DNA of 22,850 nucleotides from an uncultured Porphyromonas sp. (lineage in GTDB: Bacteria > Bacteroidota > Bacteroidia > Bacteroidales > Porphyromonadaceae), in the NCBI RefSeq assembly GCF_934359325.1, contig NZ_CAKRLH010000008.1, positions 1 through 22,850 on the forward strand. Reading direction: 5' to 3'. Position numbers and translations under genes: made by a program. Position 1 is the stretch's first letter. Each line of letters starts with the position of its first letter. Under the pieces are notes generated by a model. That model was not told where the DNA came from. It saw nothing but the letters and a program-made list of their open reading frames with translations, and searched no databases. Below, piece by piece: positions 1-7,698 of this stretch.

Positions 1-37
1 TATCTCGCTCTCGTGTGTGATCATTCCGATTACTGCA

Positions 38-45
38 CAAATATA
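38..45 (-). promoter_or_regulatory. Possible -7 box for a leftward gene outside the window
   Basis: Read on the minus strand this is TATATTTG, a match to the Bacteroidetes -7 consensus TAnnTTTG. A minus-strand ATG lies 14 bp further on (22-24) and stays open to the window edge for only 8 codons, beginning Met-Ile-Thr-His. It may be the start of a divergently transcribed neighbour. Eight codons cannot prove a gene, and no -33 element is evident. Confidence 0.25.
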
Positions 46-118
46 CTTATTTGGCACACTCTCGCGCAATCCGAGCGAGGGACGGCGAGTGAGGAGTCCC
101 ACATTGCCATAAATTCAC

Positions 119-126
119 TATTTTTG
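119..126 (+). promoter_or_regulatory. Possible -7 box upstream of the tricorn-like protease
   Basis: TATTTTTG matches the TAnnTTTG consensus and would give a leader of about 60 nt before the ATG at 190. A TTG lies at 104-106 but is closer than the usual -33 spacing, so the assignment rests on the -7 box and position alone. Confidence 0.35.
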
Positions 127-189
127 CAAAAGTCACGGGGGAGGCTAAGCCAGACTCATATCACATCAAACCACTTAACTGTAATCGAA

Positions 190-3100
190 ATGAATCTAAG
201 GAAGATCATCCTGACGGTAAGCGTCGCACTGACAGCGGCGACCATACTCTCCGCTCAGGAGCAGAGACCTCTCTGGATGCGCTATCCCGCCATCTCTCCG
301 GATGGCAAGGAGATCGCCTTCTCCTACCAGGGGGACCTCTTCAGCGTCGCCACTCAGGGCGGCACGGCACGACGCCTCACCACCTCAGAGGGGTACGACT
401 ATCGTCCCATGTGGAGCCCGGACGGCTCTAAGCTCGCTTTCGTCAGCACCCGCACCGATGGGCGAGAGGACATCTACGTCATGGACGCCCGTGGCGGTCA
501 GGCGAAGCGTGTCACCACTCACAGTACAAGCGAGAAGCCCATCTCCTGGAGTCTCGACGGCAAGCACATCCTCTACGCAGCCCACATCCAGGATCCTGCG
601 TCCAGTGCCATCTTCCCCGGACGATACAACGAGCTCTACCGCATCCCCGCCGAGGGCGGACGAACGGAGATGGTGATGCCGACGCCTCTCGCAGCAGGCG
701 TACTTCTCCCCGACGGATCAGGACTGATCTATGAGGACAATAAGGGGATGGAGAATGAGTGGCGCAAGCACCACACCTCCTCCGTCACCCGTGACATCGT
801 GCGGTATGACTTCAAGAGTAAGAAGTACACCCCCATCGTCACCTGGAAGGGTGAGGATCGTAACCCGGTTCTCTCAGCTGACGGCAAGACGCTCTACTTC
901 CTCAGTGAGCGTGGCGCAAAGAGCTGCTTCAACATCTTCTCCGCCTCCGTCGATGGTCAGAATGTCAAGCAACTTACCTCCTACACCGACCACCCGGTCC
1001 GCTTCCTCTCCTCTGCTGCCGACGGCACCCTCTGCTACGGGTATGACGGCGAGATCTACACCCTCCGCCCCGGCGCCCAGCCGCAGCGCGTGCAGGTGAG
1101 CATCCTCAGCGACTACGTCGAGGAGCCCGAGCAGGAGATCACACTCCGCTCCGGTATCACCTCCGCCTCCATCTCCCCGGACGGCAAGCAGGTCGCCTTC
1201 GTGATCCGCGGTGAGGTCTTCGTCACTTCGGCGGACTACACCACGACAAAGCGCATCACCAATACCCCCGCAGCCGAGAGCGATGTCACCTTTGGCGACA
1301 ACCGCACGATCGTCTATGCGAGTGAGCGCAATGGCAAGAGCGACCTTTACGTCGCCACCATCAAGCGAAGCGAGGATCCGGACTTCCCCCACAGCACACT
1401 GATCGACGAGAAGCTCCTCATCCCCGGCGACAAGTCGGAGAAGACCTGCCCCCAATTTGCCCCCAACGGCAAGGACCTCGCTTACCTCAAGGATCGCAGC
1501 CGTCTCGTGATCTACAATACCGAGACCAAGCGGGAGCGCCAGATCACCGACGGACGGTATCAGGTAGAGCGCGACGGACAGATCGACTTCACCTGGTCAC
1601 CCGACAGCAAGTGGATCGCCATGAGCATCGTCGACAACGGCCACAACCCCTACTACGATGTCGCCCTCGTCAGTGCGACCGAGACCAATCCTGAGATCCA
1701 CAACCTCACCCAGTCCGGCTACTTCGCCATGGGTCCCCGCTTCGTGATGGATGGCAATGCGATCATCTACACCTCCGAGCAGTACGGTATGCGCAACCAC
1801 GCCTCCTGGGGCTCGATGAATGACGTGATGATCGTCTTCCTCAATCGCGAGAGCTACGACAAGTTCGTCCTCGACGAGGAGGAGTACAAGCTCCTCTCCG
1901 ACGCGGAGAAGAAGGCTAAGGAGCAGGAGAAAGAGCAGGCCAAGAAGGACGACAAGAAAGCCGAGAAGGAGGACGACACCACGAAGGATATCCGTGTCGA
2001 GCTCGACAATATCGACCACCGCATCCTGCGCCTCACCCCCGTCTCCTCAGAGCTCGGTGATGCCTTCATCACCTCTGACGGAGAGACACTCTACTATATG
2101 TCTGCCTTCGAGGGTGGATACGACCTATGGAAGAAGGACCTCCGCAAGGGCGATGTAGAGCTGCTCAAGAAGCTCGACGGTCCCTTCTACAACTTTATGC
2201 CCGACAGCAAGGGGGACAAGATCTTCATGATCGGCTCAAGGGATATGAAGAAGATGTCTCTCCCGAGCGAGAAGATAGAGTCTGTCTCCTACGACGCCCG
2301 CATGAAACTCCGTCCCGCTGACGAGCGCCGCTTCGAGTACGACTACGTACGCCGCGAGGAGGGAGAGAGGATCTTCTACGAGGACATCACCAACATCAAT
2401 GGAGCCAACTGGCCCGAGCTGACCGACCACTACGAGAAGTTCCTCCCCTATATCACCAATGATCAGGACTTCTCCGACATGCTCTCTGAGCTCCTCGGCG
2501 AGCTGAATGTCTCCCATACCGGCAGCGGCTACAGAGGACCGATCAGTAGTCCCTCCACCGCAGAGCTGGGACTCTTCCTCGACTGGACACCCTCCGACAA
2601 GGGTCTCAAGATCGACGAAGTGGTCATCGGTGGTCCATTCGACACCTTCCGCTCCAAGGTCGAGGCCGGTGACTACATCACTGCCATCGATGGCGAGAAG
2701 ATCGACGCAAAGACTGACTACTTCCCCCTCCTGAGGGGTAAGGTCGGCCGCGAGACCCTCATCTCCCTCTACTGCCCGAAGACCGGCGCACGCTGGGAGG
2801 AGACGATCAAGCCCATCTCCTCCGGCAGACTCAGCGACCTACTCTACAAGCGCTGGGTATCTCAGCGTGCCGAGGAGGTAAAGAAGCTCTCTGACGGCAA
2901 GCTCGGCTACGTCCACATCCCCTCGATGGATGACGAGAGCTTCCGCAAGGTCTACTCCGATGCCCTTGGGAAGTACTATAACTGCGACGGCATCGTGATC
3001 GACATCCGTAATAATGGCGGTGGCCGTCTCCACGAGGACATCGAGGTACTCTTCACCGGGACCAAGTATCTGGAACAGATGACGAAGGGACGCGACTACT

Positions 3101-3450
3101 GTCCGATGCCATCACGCCGCTGGACTAAGCCGAGCGTCATGGTCACCTGCGAGGCGGACTACTCCAATGCCCACGGCACCCCATGGGTCTACCAGACGAT
3201 GAAGATCGGTAAGATCGTCGGTATGCCGGTTGCGGGAACCATGTCGAGCGTGAATTGGATCACCCTCCAGAACCCCGCCATCTACTTCGGCGTCCCCGCC
3301 ATCGGCTACATGACGAAGGATGGCTACTACCTCGAGAACCATCAGGTAGAGCCGGATGTCAAGCAGCCCCTGGACTTCAACGAGGCGCTTCAGGGTCGTG
3401 ACACCCAGATCAAGCGCGCCGTCGAGGTACTTCGAGCTGAAGTAAAGTAA
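190..3450 (+). CDS. Secreted tricorn-like S41 peptidase (PD40 propeller, PDZ, C-terminal protease)
   Basis: Large exported serine protease of the tricorn family, expected to trim oligopeptides in the periplasm or at the cell surface, which suits an amino-acid-fermenting lifestyle. The 1086-residue protein starts with a signal peptide (about residues 1-22; Met-Asn-Leu-Arg-Lys, hydrophobic core, Ser-Ala before Gln). Beta-propeller repeats of the SPDG type follow (ISPDGKEIAF, WSPDGSKLAF, ISPDGKQVAF, WSPDSKWIAM), then a Lys/Glu/Asp-rich stretch near 567-600, a PDZ-like region near 790-875 and the S41 core near 900-1050. Ser775-His776 (ELNVSHTG) matches the Ser-His pair of tricorn. Ser992 in YSNAHGT is the probable nucleophile, and IRNNGGG near 940 is the family's core strand. 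The reading frame is open from base 13, but the ATG at 190 is chosen because it places the signal peptide at the N-terminus. A strong terminator follows, so the gene is probably monocistronic. The natural substrate is unknown. Confidence 0.9.
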   Translation: MNLRKIILTVSVALTAATILSAQEQRPLWMRYPAISPDGKEIAFSYQGDLFSVATQGGTARRLTTSEGYDYRPMWSPDGSKLAFVSTRTDGREDIYVMDARGGQAKRVTTHSTSEKPISWSLDGKHILYAAHIQDPASSAIFPGRYNELYRIPAEGGRTEMVMPTPLAAGVLLPDGSGLIYEDNKGMENEWRKHHTSSVTRDIVRYDFKSKKYTPIVTWKGEDRNPVLSADGKTLYFLSERGAKSCFNIFSASVDGQNVKQLTSYTDHPVRFLSSAADGTLCYGYDGEIYTLRPGAQPQRVQVSILSDYVEEPEQEITLRSGITSASISPDGKQVAFVIRGEVFVTSADYTTTKRITNTPAAESDVTFGDNRTIVYASERNGKSDLYVATIKRSEDPDFPHSTLIDEKLLIPGDKSEKTCPQFAPNGKDLAYLKDRSRLVIYNTETKRERQITDGRYQVERDGQIDFTWSPDSKWIAMSIVDNGHNPYYDVALVSATETNPEIHNLTQSGYFAMGPRFVMDGNAIIYTSEQYGMRNHASWGSMNDVMIVFLNRESYDKFVLDEEEYKLLSDAEKKAKEQEKEQAKKDDKKAEKEDDTTKDIRVELDNIDHRILRLTPVSSELGDAFITSDGETLYYMSAFEGGYDLWKKDLRKGDVELLKKLDGPFYNFMPDSKGDKIFMIGSRDMKKMSLPSEKIESVSYDARMKLRPADERRFEYDYVRREEGERIFYEDITNINGANWPELTDHYEKFLPYITNDQDFSDMLSELLGELNVSHTGSGYRGPISSPSTAELGLFLDWTPSDKGLKIDEVVIGGPFDTFRSKVEAGDYITAIDGEKIDAKTDYFPLLRGKVGRETLISLYCPKTGARWEETIKPISSGRLSDLLYKRWVSQRAEEVKKLSDGKLGYVHIPSMDDESFRKVYSDALGKYYNCDGIVIDIRNNGGGRLHEDIEVLFTGTKYLEQMTKGRDYCPMPSRRWTKPSVMVTCEADYSNAHGTPWVYQTMKIGKIVGMPVAGTMSSVNWITLQNPAIYFGVPAIGYMTKDGYYLENHQVEPDVKQPLDFNEALQGRDTQIKRAVEVLRAEVK

Positions 3451-3474
3451 GCCGGACTAACCCCGACCTATCCT

Positions 3475-3518
3475 AAGAAGCCCTGCCGGAGAGTCCTCCG
3501 ACAGGGCTTCTTTTTTTT
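3475..3518 (+). terminator. Rho-independent terminator of the tricorn-like gene
   Basis: A 17-bp stem (3475-3491 with 3496-3512, one mismatch) closes a 4-nt loop AGTC and runs into eight T residues (3511-3518). It begins 24 bp after the stop codon. The T tract lies only on the plus-strand side, which sets its direction. Confidence 0.9.
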
Positions 3519-3561
3519 GCTGTCCGATAAAGGTATCGGAGGTGTCTGAAGTGGCTTCGAT

Positions 3562-3621
3562 CTATTACCGGTATTAGTCATCACTATTACCGGTATTAGT
3601 CATCACTAATATCGGTAATAG
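3562..3621. repeat. Array of three 16-bp near-palindromes, 22-bp period (locus 1)
   Basis: Units lie at 3562-3577, 3584-3599 and 3606-3621. The first two are CTATTACCGGTATTAG; the third is the inverted form with one change, CTAATATCGGTAATAG. Both linkers are TCATCA, so units 1 and 2 with their linkers are an exact 22-bp direct duplication. The array lies between the tricorn terminator and gpi. The same unit and period recur at 12689-12770 and 21506-21587. The remaining intergenic DNA (3622-3755) holds only two alternative small hairpins around 3674-3702 and no convincing gene. Confidence 0.95.
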
Positions 3622-3755
3622 AAATGCCCCGGATCGGATGCCACAGAAATCATAGAGTGAGCCTGAAGAAGGACCTCCTGCCCGTGGAGGGTGAAGTCCC
3701 TCGGACTGTCTTGCAAACTTTTCCCGCAGATCCGAAGACAAGAAGAGATTATAGG

Positions 3756-3763
3756 TATATTTG
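3756..3763 (+). promoter_or_regulatory. -7 box of the gpi promoter
   Basis: TATATTTG fits the Bacteroidetes -7 consensus and lies 45 bp before the preferred gpi ATG at 3801, implying a leader of about 33 nt. No clear TTTG is seen at -33. It is the first such box after the tricorn terminator, so it probably drives gpi, the DUF4290 gene, murA and rimM together. Confidence 0.5.
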
Positions 3764-3800
3764 CGTATAAGTAAAACAATGAATGAAGATACGAGCACAT

Positions 3801-5156
3801 ATGGACTTTATCTCTCTCGACATCACTAACGCCCTATGCAGCGACGAGCTGCTGGCTGAGTATCACTCTCTCCTCCGGGAGGCGGATGCTGCGCATGAGT
3901 CACTATACGTCGGCGATCGCCCCGGGAACGACTTCCTCGGATGGGTCTCCCTACCCTCCTCGATCACCGATGAGATCATGACCGAGATCGAGACCGCCGT
4001 GAAGCCTCTCCGAGAGGAGTGCGACTTCGTGGTCTCTGTCGGTATCGGCGGCTCCTACCTCGGGATCCGGGCGGTCTACGATGGGGTGAGAGACTCCTTT
4101 GCTGACTATAAGGAGCAGAGCGGTCCCAGACTTCTCTTTGCCGGCAATCAGGTGAGCGAGGACTACCTCGCCGAGCTGATCGACCTCCTGAGGGGTCGGA
4201 AGTTTGGCATTATCAATATCTCCAAGAGCGGCACCACGACTGAGCCATCTATTGCCTTCCGACTGCTGAAGGAGCTCCTGGAGGCACAGGAGGGGGTCGA
4301 CTTTGCACGCAAGCACATCATTGCGATCACCGATGCACACAAGGGAGCTCTACGCAAGCTCTCCGATGATGAGGGCTATAAGACCTTCGTCATCCCGGAT
4401 CCGGTAGGCGGACGCTTCACTGTCCTCACACCGGTGGGACTGGTGCCGCTGGCGGCTGCCGGCTGCGACATCCGGTCTCTCGTGAGAGGTGCTCAGGATA
4501 TGGAGAAGCATATCGGGCGCAATGCCACGGGCGAGGAGAATATGGCGGTGCGCTACGCAGCGACCCGCAACGCCCTCTACCGCCACGGTAAGGTGATCGA
4601 GATCCTGAATAACTTCAACCCCCGCTTCCACTACATAGGTGAGTGGTGGAAGCAGCTCTTCGCCGAGAGCGAGGGGAAGGACGGGAAGGGTATCTTCCCC
4701 ACCCTGGCAGACTTTACCACCGACCTTCACTCGATCGGTCAGATGATCCAGCAGGGGGAGCGAAATCTCTTCGAGACCTTTGTGAGCGTCACGAGACCGC
4801 GCCGCTCCGTCGTCGTACCTGAGGATAAGGACAATCTCGACGGGCTCAATTACCTCGCCGGGAAGCAGGTCGACTTCGTCAATAAGAATGCGGAGACCGG
4901 TACCATCCTTGCCCACCTCGATGGGGACGTGCCGGTGATGCGTCTCGAGCTCCCGGAGCTGAGCGAGTACTACATTGGTCAGCTCTTCTACTTCTTCGAG
5001 AAGTCGGTCGGAATCAGTGGCTATATCCTGGGCGTCAATCCCTTCAACCAACCCGGTGTGGAGGAGTATAAGCGGAATATGTTTGCGCTCCTAGGTAAGC
5101 CCGGCTACGAGGAGGAGACCAAGAAGATCCGGACCCGTCTCGACAAGAAGAAATAA
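3801..5156 (+). CDS. gpi: Glucose-6-phosphate isomerase
   Basis: Interconverts glucose 6-phosphate and fructose 6-phosphate in glycolysis and gluconeogenesis; cytoplasmic. The 451-residue product has the SIS-type sugar-phosphate loop (KSGTTTEP, about residue 141), GIGGSYLGIRAV, phosphoglucose isomerase signature 1 (DPVGGRFTVLTPVGL), the active-site region GEWWKQLFAESEGK, and signature 2 (GVNPFNQPGVEEYKR). An in-frame ATG at 3783 would add six residues (MKIRAH). The ATG at 3801 is preferred because the protein then begins MDFISLDITNAL, as I recall for Bacteroidales homologues of about 445 residues. It is the first gene of a tight plus-strand cluster, with the next gene 5 bp downstream. The function is secure; only the start is uncertain. 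Confidence 0.96.
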   Translation: MDFISLDITNALCSDELLAEYHSLLREADAAHESLYVGDRPGNDFLGWVSLPSSITDEIMTEIETAVKPLREECDFVVSVGIGGSYLGIRAVYDGVRDSFADYKEQSGPRLLFAGNQVSEDYLAELIDLLRGRKFGIINISKSGTTTEPSIAFRLLKELLEAQEGVDFARKHIIAITDAHKGALRKLSDDEGYKTFVIPDPVGGRFTVLTPVGLVPLAAAGCDIRSLVRGAQDMEKHIGRNATGEENMAVRYAATRNALYRHGKVIEILNNFNPRFHYIGEWWKQLFAESEGKDGKGIFPTLADFTTDLHSIGQMIQQGERNLFETFVSVTRPRRSVVVPEDKDNLDGLNYLAGKQVDFVNKNAETGTILAHLDGDVPVMRLELPELSEYYIGQLFYFFEKSVGISGYILGVNPFNQPGVEEYKRNMFALLGKPGYEEETKKIRTRLDKKK

Positions 5157-5161
5157 GATAT

Positions 5162-5836
5162 ATGCTACAAGACTACAAGGAAAACGACGCCAAGCCGCTG
5201 ATCCTCCCTCAGTACGGACGTAATATCCAGAATATGGTCGACCGCTGTGTTGAGATCGAGGATCCGGCGACCCGTCAGCAGTGTGCCGAGACGATCATCG
5301 ACACGATGCGCTCCTTTGCTACGACGGACAAGGATCGAGAGGACTTCGAGCAGGTGCTGTGGGATCACCTTTATATCATGTCCCGCTTCAGACTGGAGGT
5401 GGACTTCCCCTACCCCGTCACCTCTCAGGAGGAGTACGAGGAGCCGATGGTCCGGAGGCTGGACGACAATACCCAGAGGCCCCCGATCTACCGCCACTAC
5501 GGTCATGTGATAGAGCGTATGGTGGAGATCGTCAAGGGTCTGCCGGAGGGAGAGGAGCGAGATGAGCTGGCGAGGGTCACTGCCGTGGAGATGAAGCGTC
5601 AGTACTGCAGCTGGAATAAGTCCTCTGTCGCCGACTCCAAGATCTTTGCCGACCTGTACGAGCTCTCCAAGGGCGAGATCTACCTCGATGAGCATATCTG
5701 CACGTTACCGGAGGCAGGGGCTCTCACAGCTCCGTCCGGCAATAACCCTCAGAAGAGTAACAATAATAACCGGAAGAATAACAACCGGGGACGAGGGAAT
5801 AAGGGAGGAAATCGTAATAAGAAGAAAAGACGATAA
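5162..5836 (+). CDS. DUF4290 family protein, function unknown
   Basis: A 224-residue protein of the Bacteroidetes-specific DUF4290 family, recognised from its N-terminal pattern (LPQYGRNIQNMV) and its place directly before murA. Residues 1-180 are soluble, charged and probably helical, with no signal peptide or membrane segment. Conserved-looking pieces are DREDFEQVLWDHLYIMS, RHYGHVIERMV and the Trp-Asn of YCSWNKSS. The last 35 residues are a low-complexity Asn/Arg/Gly/Lys tail (about 190-224), which suggests contact with nucleic acid or ribosomes. The tail's codons are unusually AT-rich compared with the rest of the gene. It starts 5 bp after gpi and ends 5 bp before murA, so it is surely co-expressed with them. 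No biochemical role can be given; linkage to murA and rimM hints at cell growth or translation. Confidence 0.85.
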   Translation: MLQDYKENDAKPLILPQYGRNIQNMVDRCVEIEDPATRQQCAETIIDTMRSFATTDKDREDFEQVLWDHLYIMSRFRLEVDFPYPVTSQEEYEEPMVRRLDDNTQRPPIYRHYGHVIERMVEIVKGLPEGEERDELARVTAVEMKRQYCSWNKSSVADSKIFADLYELSKGEIYLDEHICTLPEAGALTAPSGNNPQKSNNNNRKNNNRGRGNKGGNRNKKKRR

Positions 5837-5841
5837 GTATC

Positions 5842-7152
5842 ATGGGCGCATTTGTCATAGAGGGCGGTCGGCAGATGAGGGGAACCCTCGTCCCGCAGGG
5901 AGCTAAGAATGAAGCTCTCCAGGTCATCTCCGCAGCTCTGCTCACCGACCAAGAGGTCCGCATCGCCAACGTCCCGGATATCCTGGACGTGATGAATCTC
6001 ATCCGTCTGATGATGGACCTGGGCGTCAAGGTGACGAAGGAGAGTGAGGACACCTACTGCTTCCAGGCTGATGACGTCAATCTGGACTTCGCCTACTCGG
6101 AGGAGTTTCTCACAAAGTGTCGCAAGCTGCGGGGATCGATCCTGCTGGTAGGTCCTCTGCTCTCGCGCTTCGGCAAGGCGGCGATCACCAAGCCGGGAGG
6201 AGATAAGATTGGACGCCGACGCCTGGATACCCACTTCCAGGGGTTCATTAACCTGGGAGCCTCCTTTGACTACGACGAGGATAGGGAGCTCTTTTCCCTT
6301 AGAGCCAAGGAGGGTCTCCACGGGAAGTATTTGCTATTGGACGAGGCGTCCATTACCGGCACTGCCAATATCATCATGGCGGCAGTGCTGGCGGAGGGTA
6401 CCACCACGATCTACAATGCCGCCTGCGAGCCCTACATTCAGCAGCTCTGCCGACTGCTGATCTCGATGGGGGCTAAGATCGAGGGCGGCGCAAGCAATAG
6501 GCTGACCATCGAGGGAGTCAGCCATCTCGGTGGGGCAAGCCACCGGATCCTGCCGGATATGATCGAGGTGGGGAGCTTCATCGGCATGGCTGCCATGACC
6601 GCCTCAGAGCTGACGATCGTCAATCCTCACATAGAGGAGATGGCGATGATCCCGCGCGCCTTTGAGCGGCTCGGGATCCGAACCGAGATGAGGGGGGATG
6701 ACCTCTTTATCCCGGCACAGGAGCACTATGAGATCGACACCTTTATGGACGGCTCCATACTGACGATTGCTGACGCACCCTGGCCGGGACTCTCTCCGGA
6801 CCTCATCAGCGTGATGCTGGTGGCGGCGACGCAGGCGAGAGGGAGCGTACTCTTCCATCAGAAGATGTTTGAGAGCCGGCTCTTCTTCGTCGACAAGCTG
6901 ATCGACATTGGTGCTCAGATCATCCTCTGCGATCCGCACAGAGCGGCGGTCATCGGACTGGATCGGGCGCACCCCTTCCGCGCCGCGACGATGGACTCAC
7001 CGGATATACGTGCCGGTATTGCACTCCTTATCGCCGCCATGTCCGCAAGCGGTACCAGCCGGATCAATAACATCGAGCAGATCGACCGCGGTTATCAGAA
7101 TATCGATAAGCGGCTGAATGCCATCGGTGCCTCGATAAGCCGCATCGACTAA
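5842..7152 (+). CDS. murA: UDP-N-acetylglucosamine 1-carboxyvinyltransferase (MurA, Asp-type active site)
   Basis: Transfers enolpyruvate from PEP to UDP-GlcNAc, the first committed step of peptidoglycan precursor synthesis; cytoplasmic. The 436-residue product is a little longer than E. coli MurA (419). Lys22-Asn23 (GAKNEAL) binds substrate as in the family. The mobile catalytic loop reads PGGDKIGRRRLDTHF, with Asp121 where E. coli has Cys115. Asp is found there in mycobacterial and chlamydial MurA, which keep activity but resist fosfomycin, so this enzyme is expected to be fosfomycin-insensitive. The rest of the EPT fold is intact (ITGTANIIMAAVLAEGTT; a late DSPDIRAGIALLIAAM segment). It lies 5 bp after the DUF4290 gene and 12 bp before rimM, in an order typical of Bacteroidales. 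Confidence 0.96.
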   Translation: MGAFVIEGGRQMRGTLVPQGAKNEALQVISAALLTDQEVRIANVPDILDVMNLIRLMMDLGVKVTKESEDTYCFQADDVNLDFAYSEEFLTKCRKLRGSILLVGPLLSRFGKAAITKPGGDKIGRRRLDTHFQGFINLGASFDYDEDRELFSLRAKEGLHGKYLLLDEASITGTANIIMAAVLAEGTTTIYNAACEPYIQQLCRLLISMGAKIEGGASNRLTIEGVSHLGGASHRILPDMIEVGSFIGMAAMTASELTIVNPHIEEMAMIPRAFERLGIRTEMRGDDLFIPAQEHYEIDTFMDGSILTIADAPWPGLSPDLISVMLVAATQARGSVLFHQKMFESRLFFVDKLIDIGAQIILCDPHRAAVIGLDRAHPFRAATMDSPDIRAGIALLIAAMSASGTSRINNIEQIDRGYQNIDKRLNAIGASISRID

Positions 7153-7164
7153 AGACTTCCACCG

Positions 7165-7695
7165 ATGAAACCTACCGATCTCAGGGCACTGCCTGAGCAC
7201 TACATTGCCCTCGGTCCCATACTTAAGCCGTATGGGACGACCGGGGACTTCATCGTCGACTCCTTCCCGGAGACGGCGCTGGACGACTTTATCTTCATCG
7301 AGATAGAGGGGATCAAGGTTCCCTTTGAGATCGAGGAGTTAGTGGATCGGAGTGGCCAAGTGGTCGTAAAGGTCTCCGGTGTGGATGATGTGGAGACGGC
7401 AGAGCGCTACCGCGGCTGCCCCACCTTCGCCGCTCCGGGTGAGCAGCACGACCTGACTCAGGATGAGAGCAGGGACTACCGGAGTCTGCTCGGTTGGAGA
7501 GTCTACAGCTCCAACGACGATGCCTATCTCGGCGTAGTGGAGCGGTACGACGACAGCACCGCCAATGTGCTGCTGAGCGTGCGGTCGGACGATGGCTCAG
7601 AGCACCTACTCCCCTGGGTAGCAGAGTGGGTAGAGGCGCTGGATGAGGAGCACCATATCCTCCGCCTTACGCTGCCAGAGGGACTACTCGGCTAA
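7165..7695 (+). CDS. rimM: Ribosome maturation factor RimM
   Basis: Assists late assembly of the 30S subunit head by binding ribosomal protein S19. The 176-residue protein has the usual two parts: an N-terminal beta-barrel (about 12-95) opening with a version of the family motif (LGPILKPYGTTGDFIVD), and a C-terminal PRC-barrel (about 105-175) starting near SLLGWRVYSS and including LLPWVAEWVEAL. Length is typical. It is the last gene of the gpi cluster. Its TAA stop at 7693-7695 faces the cdsA stop on the other strand with only three bases between, and no terminator hairpin is visible at the junction, so transcripts probably overlap. Confidence 0.93.
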   Translation: MKPTDLRALPEHYIALGPILKPYGTTGDFIVDSFPETALDDFIFIEIEGIKVPFEIEELVDRSGQVVVKVSGVDDVETAERYRGCPTFAAPGEQHDLTQDESRDYRSLLGWRVYSSNDDAYLGVVERYDDSTANVLLSVRSDDGSEHLLPWVAEWVEALDEEHHILRLTLPEGLLG

Positions 7696-7698
7696 CCG

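Noticed and set aside
13..189. N-terminal extension of the tricorn-like protein from the upstream in-frame ATG at 13
   Set aside because: It would bury the signal peptide behind 59 unrelated residues and cover the probable promoter box.
3562..3621. CRISPR array
   Set aside because: Repeat units are 16 bp with 6-bp linkers, far too short for spacers; the linkers repeat in locus 1; no cas genes are nearby.
3574..3798. 74-codon minus-strand frame upstream of gpi (and an overlapping one at 3606-3800)
   Set aside because: It runs through the repeat array and opposite the gpi promoter, has no recognisable domain and no proper -7 box before its ATG.
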